Below are positions 21,554 to 33,859 of a stretch of 64,000 bases of DNA, piece by piece. Location: positions 266,127-330,126 of the forward strand of contig NW_017804165.1 of NCBI RefSeq assembly GCF_001625305.1, in the 5' to 3' direction. The DNA is from Branchiostoma belcheri. Its lineage: Eukaryota; Chordata; Leptocardii; Amphioxiformes; Branchiostomatidae. Each line of letters begins with the position of its first letter. The stretch's first letter is position 1. A model generated the notes under the pieces. The model searched no databases and was not told the DNA's origin. It was given only the letters and a program-made list of their open reading frames with translations. A program made the position numbers and the translations under genes.

Positions 21554-24500
21554 CTGATGAAAAAAAGACAACAGGAAAGATGATCGATACATGGACGCCT
21601 TTTTCATGTCGATAAAAGTTATAGGACGAACTCAAGAGGTAAAGTAAGCAATTATTTTGCACCGGTACCGTTTCTTACTCTCCAAGTAGAGGTTTGTTGG
21701 GTTTGGGCTTATTTTGGGCGTGCTTTTAGGCTTTTTTTAATCAGGGTTTCTTTTTTGCACTGGATTTTTTACGCCATGGGTAGCCAAAACCCAAACCTCT
21801 GCTTGGAGAGTACAGTTTCTGTCCTCACCTGGTGGCGCGGTTCTAGCTCTGTCCTCCGGATTTCCGTCTCCATGGTGATCCCCGTTTCCATGGCAACACT
21901 TCCGGTTGAAGTGGTGCATGTTGGTGAGGTCATGGTAGCTGCCGTCGCTGTTGCCGTTCTCGCGTGCGTACAGGTGCATGTTCCTCATCTGCTGCTGCTG
22001 CCACTCCAGGTCGAACAGGTGCTTCAGCCTCTGGTGGTGCCGCGTGTGCTCTTGCTGCAGGCGGCAACAGGAAATTAAGAACAGAGCTTTTTTGCACGAG
22101 AGGTTAAGGAGGCCGTATAGCTACATCAGGGCATTACAACTATCCCTCAACAGAGACGGGGTTGGGGGGCGCCACAGACTCTCTGCAACCTATGATCCAC
22201 TGCTCACGGAGTCACGAGTGTTATTTGCGTGACTCGACAAAGACTGGAGCTGTACAGTCTAAAATTTGGGCAAGTCCGATTCCTTGTGTTGGAAATTGCA
22301 GTTTAAACTTGTTTCATACAACACAGGTGGACTTCCAAAATAGGAAATAAAGTGTTAATGTTTATGCATGGAAGACATGCCAAAGGGTAACATCGTAAAA
22401 TTCAACGTACAAGGATATCTTCCCTGCTAGCTCAACAAAAGGCTAGGCTCTTGTGCAGGCCTCCGGGCGGGGGGGTGTGGGAGTTTTGATGCCTTCTCTG
22501 GGCGGCTGGTTGTAGGATGGCCGGCAAAAGAACCCGTTAAGAATTCTACAAAACGCAGTATCAAAACTCCCACCCGCCCTGAGGATTGCACAGGAGGCTA
22601 CAAAAAAAGCAATGATGGCTTAGTAATATAGAACAAAATGCAAGGTTTGTACATGCAGCAACAAAGATCACCGAAGTTATGTTCAATTCACCAGAAAAGA
22701 TTAACCTCCTTTCAAAATAATGGAATGTTTTGTAACGCGTTAAGCACATTGTACCTGCATCTTTATGATCTCGGCGTTCCTCCGTTTGATGTCTGCATGT
22801 TCCAGGCTAAAGTAGGCCCGCTGGAGCATGTACTCCGCAGTCTGGCCTGCAGTTGTCGGCGGTGCCGTATGGGGGCGCTTCAGCAGCTTCGTCTCACTGT
22901 GTTCACCTGTGGGGAGTGGCATTTGACGTTACGGGGACTACTCTCCAAGCAGAGGTTTGGGTTTGGGGTTATTTTTGGCGTGTTTCTAGGCTTTTTTTGT
23001 CGGGGTTTCTTTTTTCACTGGATTTTTTTAACCCCTCTAAAAACATCCAGTGCAAAATGGAAACCCCGATAAAAAAAGCCTAGAAGCACGCCAAAATACC
23101 CCAAAACCCCAACCTCTGCCTGGAGAGTAACGGAAACATCCCATCGCTAATACCAGCAACACATTCGGAACGACAGGTAATCTGTTTGGTAGTCCCTCTT
23201 CATAAAAACGTCCGTATACCGTTTCAACACCTATTACAGTGGTAATCCGTACTTCAATGGGAACCAGTGAATGAAAATATTGCTTTCGCCAGGCGCATTG
23301 TACACTGCGTTAAATATTACATGGGTGGAATACACGGGGGAACAAACAATGGATCATTTAATGGCAGAGTTGTAATGAATGAAATCCTTCTTCCCTTCAA
23401 GTAAGATAAAGCAGGAATGCCTCCGAGGACAGAAGGACAACAGCCTTGACTGAAGGGCCCGTCAAAGTCCGTGATAGCGACCACAAAGCGAGTCAGGCGT
23501 TGCCAGCGTTTGAACCTTGTCATCAAGTTCAGCTTGTCATTGAACGATATATGGCATCACTCTCTTTTTATGGTTTTGACAAACAAGTGTACATGTATAC
23601 ACAACGGAGGGAAAATATAACAATGACAACGCAAGAAGGTTGACAGATGGTGAAAATACAATGTACTTAATTAATTCAGCGAGGTCTTACCGTTGTATTT
23701 CAGCATCTTATGTTTCCCTTGGTACTTGAGTAAATCCTGAGCCAGATCAGCAGACGACTTCCTCCTAAAAATGTACCAGAGCAACAATTAGCTGTAATCC
23801 GTACGTCAGTCTGAGTATATTTGTACAGTTTACAATATGCCACTGCAAAGATTTAAAGCTCTTCTTTCTGTGAGGTTCCATAATAACGTTATCGTTGCAT
23901 TCTGAAACTTAAGATTCTACTAAGAACCCATGCATTGTAATCTAGGTGTTGTCTCCTTACTTTGATTGATCGACGTTATCATGTATTGTGTGACGTCTGT
24001 GTATATTGTACGTATCAAAACCTATGGTGGCAAGAGCCTATCAGCTAGTACGGTCAATGGTCTTGTCATGTTAAAACTTAGTACCTACCTGTATGTATGA
24101 AGAACAGCGCGTCCCTGTGCGAGTTCTGCATTCCGGTCGCTGTACAGGCTCATGCCGCTGCTACAGAACGTGGTTCTGGTCTCACAAGACCTCTGGTCGG
24201 GACTACGGCTCACATCAGCCGAGACCTTCTTACGACCTCTGCCGTGCCTGTCGTCTGTAGGACTTGAACTGTCGTTATGGTAACGGTCCTGCTGTCGGAC
24301 AGTGTCAACCAATCGAGAGTCTTTGGAGTCACGTGGTGAACTTTCTTGGCTCTCGTTGTTTGGATCGCCGGGTAGATCTAAACTTTGTTCTATTCCCGAA
24401 TCTTCAAAACTGTCCTCCATGTCGTGGTACTGCCATCCGTTTTCAACAGTACCTGCCAGCTTTGCGTCTGGTATGTGGTGTGAGGAAAGGCTTGAGTCCT

Positions 24501-25427
24501 TCCCTTTGGAGGTAAAGCGTGACTTACACGTGTGCCGAAGGACCGGTGGGGTCTTCCTCACCGCGTGACAACAGCTTTTCGGCGAAGGGCTGTGTTTCTC
24601 ATAGACGCGGTTATTGTTGCAGTTTCTCAGATGACAGCGCCGCTCGACGTGTTCTGGTCGGACGCGAGTAACGATCGGGTGATACAGTCTGGACGGTCGC
24701 TGGGTTTCCTCCGTCGACCCGAGGACGGGGCTCGCTGAAAGTCTTCCGATACCGAATTCTGACTCGTTTATACTGGTGGTGGTCCTCAGCTCGTCGCTGG
24801 AGGCGGGGTCGGCGTTCAGGATGTACTGTAGCAGGTTGTGCCCCATGTTTCGGTTGCTCCCTAGTTCCATCGTGTGCTGCTGTTTCTCCGCACCCGCCTC
24901 CTCCTCGGGATGCTCAGTAACCTTTCCTTTGACAGGTGCGAAGTACGGCCCGGCAACTTGTCCCGCCATTCCTACAGCAAGAGAGCAGAATCAAATCGTT
25001 TACAGTCAGAAAAACCGTGAATGAACTGGAGAAAGATTTGCAGAGTGTGATTTCGTGTCCTCCTTCTCACACCAATCTGTCTCTCGACACCTCTATATGG
25101 TACTAACTTGTCTCCTACACCGGAATAAAAAAAACGGGGACTGTTAAAACATCCAAAACAGAAAAAAACGATGGAACGAACACAAATACTCCAAAACAAA
25201 TATAACGCTTTATGCCAACTGTCTGTGGCGTTATAAAACAAGTCTGGTGCAGCCCGTGGTTACAGTTAGCGTCTTAAATCCAAAGACACCCGCCGACTGC
25301 CATACATCTTAAACATGTATCCTAAATTAACCGTCAACATGTCAAAATATCAAGGAAAATCAGTAAGTAAAACTATTTTTATAGAAACTATTCTTTATAG
25401 ATAGAAACCAGACCTACCAGCCTGCAT
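21267..25427 (-). CDS. Unrecognised 543-residue disordered/coiled-coil protein, six exons
   Basis: I do not recognise this protein. Exons 25418-25427, 24089-24971, 23691-23764, 22755-22906, 21829-22054 and 21267-21553 join with GT/AG sites and consistent phases into 543 codons plus TGA or equivalent stop at 21267. Residues 1-290 are polar and disordered, with Cys/His-rich patches (HLRNCNNN, SPKSCCHAV) and an acidic block containing EDSFEDSGIEQS, an expanded DSG-type degron-like motif. About 300-395 forms amphipathic helix or coiled coil (SSADLAQDLLKYQGKHKML; AEYMLQRAYFSLEHADIKRR; HHQRLKHLFDLEWQQQQ). A Gly/His/Asn-rich loop and a strongly basic Arg/Lys/Gln tail follow. It could be a cytoskeletal, centrosomal or nuclear adaptor, but no family is claimed. 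If exon 1 is wrong, translation starts at the ATG at 24969 (539 residues). Confidence 0.75.
21676..21812. mobile_element. hAT-like MITE family 1, copy 2 (137 bp)
   Basis: Termini tactctccaagtagagg / cctctgcttggagagta, with flanks ccgtttct and cagtttct (8 bp, one mismatch). In intron 5 of the 543-residue gene, just past the exon 5 donor. Confidence 0.8.
21829..22054 (-). CDS. 543-residue gene, exon 5
   Basis: 226 nt, acceptor ttgccgcctgcag and donor CCACCAG|GTGAGG. Encodes QEHTRHHQRLKHLFDLEWQQ and a Gly/His/Asp-rich stretch. A hAT-like MITE starts 17 bp into the following intron. Confidence 0.8.
22444..22600. mobile_element. TAG-ended foldback element, 157 bp
   Basis: Termini taggctcttgtgcag and tgcacaggaggcta, with inner arms gggagttttgat / atcaaaactccc. 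No clean target duplication. In intron 4 of the 543-residue gene. Confidence 0.65.
22755..22906 (-). CDS. 543-residue gene, exon 4
   Basis: 152 nt, acceptor ccactccccacag and donor CAG|GTACAA. Encodes GEHSETKLLKRPHTAPP and the helix QTAEYMLQRAYFSLEHADIK. A hAT-like MITE ends 32 bp upstream of the acceptor. Confidence 0.8.
22939..23129. mobile_element. hAT-like MITE family 1, copy 3 (191 bp)
   Basis: Long inverted repeat with termini tactctccaagcagagg and complement; flanks acggggac and acggaaac agree at six of eight bases. It sits 32 bp from the exon 4 acceptor of the 543-residue gene. Confidence 0.8.
23691..23764 (-). CDS. 543-residue gene, exon 3
   Basis: 74 nt, acceptor acatttttag and donor AACG|GTAAGA. 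Encodes RKSSADLAQDLLKYQGKHKM, the start of the helical region; phase 2 in, phase 1 out. Confidence 0.8.
24089..24971 (-). CDS. 543-residue gene, exon 2
   Basis: 883 nt, acceptor tctcttgctgtag and donor ACAG|GTAGGT. Encodes residues 4-297, the disordered half with the acidic DSG block. Confidence 0.8.
25418..25427 (-). CDS. 543-residue gene, exon 1 coding part (M-Q-A-G)
   Basis: ATGCAGGCTG followed by a GTAGGTCTGG donor. Its phase 1 joins exactly to exon 2 (GA-ATG-GCG), giving MQAGMAGQVAG. Short, so less certain than the other exons. Confidence 0.5.
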
Positions 25428-27204
25428 GATGTCCGTGAGTCTAACTGAACTCCGAAGCTAAATGGTCTTTCTTTGGGCGGTGCTCGTTTGGGTTCACTGA
25501 GTCCCTATAACTCTATTTCTTGATGGTCAACATTGGTGCGCCGCAATTAAAGGATTACATCAGTCCACAACATTCCTAACTATGCTGTTCCGAACATTGA
25601 TCACAACTATCACAGGTTTGAGTGTTATTTCATAGTCCTTCATAATTAATGACATTGACAAAGAAAATCAGATTGCTCTTTTCTCGACCACAAGTAACAT
25701 TAAGGACTTTTTAATAGTTCGTAGTTGTGACCGGACGTCAAAAATACCTGACGCCAGAACGGACAGGTGATATATAGTCACCCCTGCGAGCATGAAAGTG
25801 CAAATTTACAATTTCACTCACACAGGACGGCTGTAATAACCTGTATATTCCAGTGTGGCACCAGTACGTGGTCCGGGATTGTACGGGCTGTATACAACTT
25901 TTCTATAGGAATGACAAGTCGTAAGGGAAGAGGCAATATTGACCCGACCAACTGCTCTGACTGCTGGCAAACACTGAGGACAGGCCACATAACAACATAA
26001 CGTTCTCTTTCAAAGTACTGTCAGTACCTATCAGTTAGAATACTTGTACGTTACAACTGTTGGACATTGACACATGGCAAAGCAAAAATTCAGGAAAGAC
26101 GACTAACATTGGAAGTAAGACAATAGCACTATCATCATGTAACTCCTGACAAAAAGGGTTAACAACTTTCATCGTAACTCTAGTATTGTATATAGATAAA
26201 CTGTACCATCAGACCACCACTTTTGGCAGCCATTTTATGAGTGTACTAAAATCATAAAAGACGAAAGTATGTATATATGCAAACAACCAATCTGCTGCTG
26301 TAACAGTCGTAATAGATGTGTCCGCTTTGGACGCAGATTGGCAATCTACTGCATTGATATACGAAGTGTTGATACACATCTGCCATATACAACACCAAGT
26401 AACCTAGTTCAAAGGCCACACAGAGAGGCAACATTAGGCCAATATTTGCCTATCGCTGGTTTATTGGATCAAACGAGCTTAATTTATGGTTCTTTGTCGG
26501 TAACATCGTCAAGAAGTCAATAGCAACGGGACGCCGGTATGCTGACCTCGATGATCAAGGCGCCCGTTCCTTGGATACAGGGCCTAAACGTTAGCAACAA
26601 TTACAAATTTAGAAAAGACGACTGTCGCATGAGGCATAAAACACAACATGACAAACACAATCATATCCGAGGTGCAGTGGAATTTTTCAATACAAGACTG
26701 GCGCACAAATTGAGATTCTTTCAATAATTGAATTTTGGGTGATATAAGCGTTCATACTTACGTAGTCATCTATTTCATTTGCGTCGGTGATAAAAATATT
26801 ATTACCCATTACAACAAGGCATCACAGTAATACATGTACCTGTAGTTTTGTTAAAGTTCAACCAAACGGATTTTACGACGTTGGCCCGCTCGTCTGCGGG
26901 CACCATAGAGACCGGCTATGAAAGAGAAGTATGTCCGCATTAATTTTATGGTCAACATACTCCGCCATGAAGACAAACATCTGACGACATTTGAAGGCGC
27001 TGTTAACGTGATAATCACTCATGGTTACTGCTGCTGTCAGGAGGATTACTCAGGTAATAGCTGACTGCCCCACACAGAGCGCCACTGACAACGTGGGACT
27101 TATTACACTGGTTAAAGTATTTCTACATATGGAAGTAAATTTTAATGGAAGTGTTTTTAGAGTACATGGCCATGGTGTTGTTCAACTAACTAGCTCTGTT
27201 CAAG

Positions 27205-27265
27205 ACTGAAAAATGAAAAGGTGGGCAAAACAGCTCATTGCTTAACGACGTTTCGGGTTATACCT
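27205..27265 (-). mobile_element. Possible Penelope-like end fragment
   Basis: On the minus strand, cctcaggtataacccgaaac followed by gtcgttaagc resembles the ctga...gaaacgtc ends of Penelope-like elements. No inverted partner nearby, so the call is weak. Confidence 0.3.
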
Positions 27266-30200
27266 GAGGCACAAAATGACTGAAGGCTTCCATATCTTTT
27301 ATCTGACCTATACACATATTACGTCCCACTTATAGATGCACGATTGAGATTAAAATAACATCTTTGTATAACAGAGTTATAAGTAAACTTTGACCAATCG
27401 TCTGACAGAGATACCATAGACTGACAAGATGTTGTTTATAGCTTATCGATGCTAGATGCCGTCTCCTTGGAACAAAAACCCTGCGACAACACCACGTGAC
27501 AGCTAATTAAAAGGGGGATCACAGGAGCTTTGTCATTCGGCGAGAAACAAACGTTTCCTAATGCAAGAGTTAAAACATGACTTAAGCCTTACTTAGCGTT
27601 CCTTGTGTTCTGAGTGAGCCAGGATTGTGGTCCCTTTGACTTATCAAAACGCAGCATTCTTTTTTGAAAACTTAAGTACTTCCTCGGCGTACTCGATAAA
27701 AGACTGTGTGTTCAGCTGCGGGTTCATCAGCTACCTTTACAACTATTTATGGGAGTGTGAATGTTTCGTGTTTGTGGCCGGTACAATCGGTGCACCTGCT
27801 CAGGTCGTAACGTACCATAAGCCCTGTTGAAACGGACTCCAGCTAACAAACAACGTTTAACGGAGGAATAAATAGCAAAACTTACACTCTCCACTTCAGA
27901 GAATCCACCAAGACAAGCATACGTATCATCCAAGATTTCCAAAGACCTGAGGATTCACCGGTGTACAACGACCATTTTCTTTGCATGAAGAATTTCACTT
28001 AAACGCTTTGTTGCCTCCTCTTAAGAGGTTTTAAAAACTTTTTTCTCTCTCCAGAACAAAAGTTTTAAAACATGTATTTTTTCCTGAGAGAAAATAGTGC
28101 GAGAAGACGTTTAGTTGGAGATGTTGTTTTGAAAGTCAGTGAAACGAGGCGGACAAACGTGCGTTACTAAGCAGAGCCATTCCACAAACAGTGTTCTACA
28201 CACGCCATACAGGACACGAACATTCCGACATGCTATAGTACAACATGCACAGACTTTGTACCGAACATCGCACCTTCCACAGTCTACCAGCACCGACTTC
28301 AGACTTAATTAATTGCAACAGCAAACAGGCGTTATTGTTAGTCAATGAAAACTGTTTGACAAAGTTTATGGACGGAATAAGTTGTCCTGTTCAAACTTGT
28401 TTGTTCTCCGAGCTCATGCAGGACCCCGGTCACTAATCCTGGGTAAGACATGAAAACACAAAACACAGTTCTCTCTCTCTAATTAAGGGTCCCTTCTTAT
28501 CTCATCAGACCACTTAAGAGGACCAACTGCACACTGTTACAACACTAGACCCGAGAATTATGGCTTCTCTGTATACAAATGCTACAATCCGCACGTCGCC
28601 TCTTTTACCTGCTACAAAACTATCTCCATAGTACAAGCTGTACGTAGTTGTAACTTGGCATATCTGTTACATGAAGTCACACTTACCATGATCGACAATC
28701 TTGTTCCGACATCTTGAATGTTAACGTTACTCCTAATTAAATGTTCCTATTTGCGGTACAGGTACAGCATCGGTAGGTATTGGCATGCTCAAACAAAGTG
28801 GTTGGCGTAATACAGGGGAGAATCAGTATTTCCTGAAAGGGGGGTCAAGTAGGTAGATACAAAGTCGCGGACAAAATCTTATTATAGATTTAAAGGGTCA
28901 GCGTTGCATACAGTGTGTTGTCTTTTTATTACATTCTTTGACTTTTCCTGACTTCCCATAACTGCCCTCCCCCCCCCCCAAGAACACAGTGGACTGTCCC
29001 CGTGTGTTTGCCATGCTCTAACTCCCCGTTACCATCGCCAACCGAGGATGTTTTGTCAGGCTCCACTTCAGTTGAATCAAGAACTTGGTACGTCACACGG
29101 CAGGCCGCTTCACGCTCTTAGAATGCGCCGTGTTCTCACGGTGGATTTACAACTTGTAAAGAACATTCAAAACAAGCTTAAGGATAATGTCCTGTCTTAT
29201 TGTCGAGTTAAGAATGGAAGAATGGAGTTAACAAATGCTGCAAACCGTTTAAAATGTTGATACAGTTTCCCTATAGAATGAATTATATAATGCTCTACAA
29301 TCAGAGCAAACTCGGCAATCTATCAATGCAGCACATGACATTACTACATTACGATTGCCTAGTTGTGGCCAGGAGACAACAACAGAGGTGTTAAAATATA
29401 AGGCAATTTGAATGATTATTCCAGATAAGGCAGTCGTCCTAATTTTTACATGTGTTCATTTCGAAATGACTTAATAAATGCACTGTGCTGTGTCTCTCGT
29501 GTATCTTATTATATTCCTCGAGTGTACAAAATATAAAATGACGTATCATTTCGCGTACTACTATCTTGCCCCACCCTGTATAACCTGTTCTGTCGTTATT
29601 TGCATCTCATATAGCGATCAATGTTCAATGACGTCTATGTAGTCTGTATTCAGAACAGGGACCCTTTTTCACACGCGTATATGTCACAGAGATGACACTA
29701 AAACCCACACAACGTTGTCTTCTGTTTTCCCACAAAACCGTTGTGTCTGCACCTCACATTGAAACAAAATCTACTCTACGTACCTTGGAGGAAAGTCTGT
29801 CCCAAGAAAACACATTGTACGGCAACGTTTCATCAGGAACGTCAGGGAAAACAAGAACGCACACATGTACTAGTACGCTTGTACATAATTTGTAGTCCCC
29901 TTGTTTTACTTGTTCTCCCAATGCTCCAATTTTCTGCGTGATTACACCTGTAATGAGCACTCCTCGTCATGAACGCCGTTCACATGGCGACAGATTCTCT
30001 ATTTGTTTATCTATTTTCATACCTGTCAGACCGGTAAAGGCGGGGACTTGGGGAGGGACCATTTTTAGAGCTTCTCGAATCCTCTCTTTTCTTGTGCTTC
30101 AACTGCAGCTGGCGACCTGATTTTGAACTGCAGTTCTCAACTTATGTACAACATATTAAAAGTTTGTAGAATGTTTATATATGTCGTTTATTTTGTCAGA

Positions 30201-30364
30201 AGGGCGGCACCCAACAAGTGATGAAGCTTTACATTTCGAGATTAAGTTCATTAGAATGGATAATATTGACATCGACAGGTAGAAGATCACCATTGGTGAC
30301 TACAGGTGAAACACAGAGGCGTGTCGCTTAGCGGAGAAACGCAAATTGACTGGAGAGTTTTTAA

Positions 30365-30709
30365 AGTGCAGTTTTTTTAGGGCTTGGAAACCAGATTTTC
30401 AATCAAAGTCAATATTCTAGTCACTTATCTACATACTAAGTTGAAACAACACTGTCCCAATGTATATCGACATTCATGGAGCAAAAATGCCCAAAATTCT
30501 GACGAAAACGGTTACTGGAAGGACCTGGATTGATTTTAGGATACCACCCAGAAAATAAAGGACTAATCTTGGGGCTTGTTTCTGCAGTTTTAAAAGTATG
30601 AAATACTGATTCAAATGTGGTAATGCGGGATAGTATGTGTCAATATCATACAGATTGCCTTATTCAGAATATTTACAGTTTTGCCGCCCTGAAATTACAT
30701 TGGATGGTT
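30365..30709 (-). mobile_element. TTAA-flanked MITE, copy A (diverged)
   Basis: An inverted, diverged copy of the element at 38944: shared ggcttggaaacc, cccaatgtatat, attctgacg...aaacggttactggaagg, ggataccaccca and cattggatg blocks. It lies between TTAA tetranucleotides, and one terminus has lost the ggcatcc segment. Confidence 0.7.
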
Positions 30710-32932
30710 TTAAACTACATGTATATGAAATGTCAGGATTGTTATCACTTACCTTTTACGAATTAGTCGATTCTTATCACTGACCGAGAGCTTGACGCCG
30801 GCCAGTTACGGAGAGCGTCCTTCATCTGTTGTGCGTGTATAAATGTTGGTCTGTAGTATAATGTCCTTGGTTTGTCGGTACTTTTGAAAGAAATCCGCGT
30901 AGACTGGTTTATATATGTACGGGAGGGGCGCGGCGTGCCTCGAGATGAATTTGAACAAGAATTCCAAGCGGGTTGTTTAAAATTGTCACGGCACAAGAAA
31001 ATATCATTATCTTTAATGAATCATATGACCTTTTTGAGGAGAAACCAATCAAAAATCCACATAGTAATGTGGACCCCCCCTGCATACATGTATTGGAACC
31101 CTCCTCGCTTCACGGCTCAAGAGTTGCCAACACCGGTTTTGTTTTTGAAGGGTCATACAAACACACTCCAACATTTCACTACACTTGTTAGATCTCGTTA
31201 CAGTGACAATAGACGGCAACCTCTTTGTTTGTTGCTATGACGATGAAAAGGTGACAAGGAGAGAAAAAACAGAACGACGAGGACGGTCACGGGCGGACTG
31301 AAGTCGGTATTTGTTTCTCCAGAAAAGTCTGGTCCCATATCTGTCATGAAGCGTTACTGCGTTTCTATGTAAAACGAAAAGGGCGAACGCAAAATGAGAA
31401 AAAAAATTCAGTAAACAACTCGGCTAAAACCAAGTTAATCTCCCTTCAGTTGGTTAGTTTGTTAACTGGGTATGTATTCAGGTTAACCACATTTAAGTGC
31501 TTTTATTGATTCTTTAAGTTTGTGTTTTCTTCTTGCTATCTACACTGCAATAATTCTCCAGTTCTTCACTACAAAAAAAAGCTGACCATCACATACATTC
31601 TGTCAAAGAGACATTCGTTTTTGTATCCATGTAAAGACAGTCGGTCTTTTGAAAACGTCTTTGAAGTTCTCAAGTTCCACCAAGTGTCTGCTCCTCGCAA
31701 ACAGCTGCTCCTTAAGAGCGCACGAGACTTTATAAGTAAGTCGAGCTAATTCTGTTGAGAACTACTGAAGTACCGGAGTCCTTCTATATAGCTATTCAAG
31801 TTTGCGTGACAAACTTAAAGAGATGTTTCCAGACACGACTTTCTTACTCTTATGTTACAGTGCGTGGTCGCTTTGATAGGATTGTTTCTAGATTTTGTGA
31901 AATCCAGATTGACAATATTCTAATGCATTACAAATGCGATGTCAGGTTCTATCTGTCTGCGGTAAAATTACGCCCTCTAGAGAAAATAGATATAAGTGCA
32001 GTGGTTACCTGCTATTAAATAATAAACTTTATTGCACAACAATTGTACAAAGTACTGAGCATGGTATCTACTGGTACATAGCTAAAGTTCCATAAGGCTA
32101 AAATACCTAATACAAGGGTGTGTAAATTTTCTTACTTTTCGTTTCAATTTTGTACTTATATATTTTGTAGACGTTGTCTTTAGCTGAATGGTGATTGTAT
32201 CTATATGGTATGAGTTCGGGTTCGGCCATATCATAAGTCCCAAACCGAGGTAGTTGAGGATCTTTAAGAAAAGATTATCAAACTAGAAACAACAATTTTC
32301 TTTTATCCATCAAAGATAGCCGACATTCTTTATATAGTCCGCTTCAAAGAGTGTCACATCAAAATCGCCTGCTTTTTAAAGAAAATATTTATATAATCTA
32401 TTTCACTTGAACAAAGTACCGGTATTCATCTCTGCATTAGTAAGCTCAGGGTCCCCACAAGTAAGATGCTACACATTCATTACCATACATAACAATCGTC
32501 TTTAGACGAATGAATAAACCGCAGCAATCAACGGTGGTATCATTAACACATTAACTCAAACAGGAAGTCGGTGAAGACGGGGCAACAATCGGTCGTCATA
32601 AGTACACAGACAGGACAACAGATCGGCGACAACACCACCCCTGCTGGGTCCTGTTGTACTAGTGATCAGTCTCACACACTTCACGCGGGGGTGTTCTCCA
32701 TTGTTTTACGGGCTTTTGATCCTTTTCAGGAACTTGAATGCTCGATTACGGGACGAATGTTGTTTATGTCGTATTGAAAATGCGCTAATTGGCGGGTCAT
32801 TGTCTCTAGTAACTGCCCGACAGGTGTGAGCCGCAGGTACTCTTCACCTTCTTGAGAAAACAATGGACGTGTCGGAAGTTTACCTGGCGGGGTGTTTTCT
32901 TTATTACGCAGTGAATGGAAGTGATCATAGAT

Positions 32933-32988
32933 AGGTGAATTCGAGTGAATGACTAGTAGACATAGAACGCTTCGGACCTTAGGCGTTA
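32933..32988 (+). repeat. Direct repeat, left copy (56 bp)
   Basis: aggtgaattcgagtgaatga... to aggcgtta, repeated at 33249-33304 with two or three differences, on either side of the foldback element at 33033. Confidence 0.9.
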
Positions 32989-33032
32989 CAACTAACATAT
33001 TGTCATATACCCACATATCATAGACGAAGTTT

Positions 33033-33249
33033 TAGCCTCTACCAGGCTTGAGGGCGCGGCTGGAAATAGTAGAAATTGGCCAAAATAGAGAGATATGATA
33101 ACACGCCGAGGGAGTTTAGCCATCCAGTTAACAGTTTGAGGGGCCGGCAAACTGTAAACTGGATGGCTATAAACTCCATTGGCGTGTTATCTCTCTATTT
33201 GGTCAATTTCTACTATTTCCAGCCGCGCCCTCAAGCCAGGTAGAGGCTA
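33033..33249. mobile_element. TAG-ended foldback element, 217 bp
   Basis: Termini tagcctctaccaggc and gccaggtagaggcta, with arms of about 90 bp that pair almost throughout (shared with 43037: atagtagaaattggcc). The usual 9-bp duplication is absent; a 56-bp direct repeat lies on both sides instead. Confidence 0.85.
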
Positions 33250-33304
33250 GGTGAATTCCAGTGAATGACTAGTAGACATAGAACGCTTCGGTCCTTAGGC
33301 GTAA
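33249..33304 (+). repeat. Direct repeat, right copy (56 bp)
   Basis: Second copy of 32933-32988, starting exactly at the outer edge of the foldback element. Confidence 0.9.
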
Positions 33305-33555
33305 TATATAAACTAAGGACCTTATACTAAGTTATAGGGAAAGCTATGTATGTTCTGTTCGGTACTTGAATAGTTTCTGGCCGCTGAATAATGTCAAATG
33401 AAAAATTGGTGAGGATCCAGAACGCAGGAGATGAAATGATCGTACAGTGATATGCTAGTGAACACTTTTATGAGCTCGACGATGGTTAAGTTACTGTCTT
33501 CTTGCACGTCTAAGTCTTTCACGTTCTTCCGTTTTTCTGACACACAGCACTTACG

Positions 33556-33676
33556 ATCTAATCTCCAAGCAGATTCGGTGGGGCAAGGGGACTTTATATT
33601 GGCCTCCTGTATCCATTAGCCGCCTGTATCCAACGTTCGCCCCACGATCTTCATTCCCATCATCTGCTCGATGGTT
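33556..33676. mobile_element. hAT-like MITE family 2, degenerate copy
   Basis: Begins taatctccaagcagattcgg and ends near catctgctcg, with cctgtatccattagccgcc inside. Imperfect, and abutting the family 1 copy at 33682. Confidence 0.5.
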
Positions 33677-33681
33677 ATGCG

Positions 33682-33859
33682 TTCTCTTCAAGCAGAGGTT
33701 TGGGTTTTGGCTTATTTTTGGCGTGTTTTTAGGCTTTTTTAAACTGTTTGTTTTATGCACGTTGGGTTAGCGTTAAAACGTGCAAACAAGAAAGCCCGAT
33801 AAAAAAGCCCAAGAACACGCTAAAAATAAGCCAAAACCCAGACCTCTGCTTGGAGAGTA
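33682..33859. mobile_element. hAT-like MITE family 1, copy 4 (178 bp)
   Basis: Termini ttctcttcaagcagaggttt and aacccagacctctgcttgga...gagta, with the family's ggcttatttttggcgtg subterminal blocks on both arms. Confidence 0.8.
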
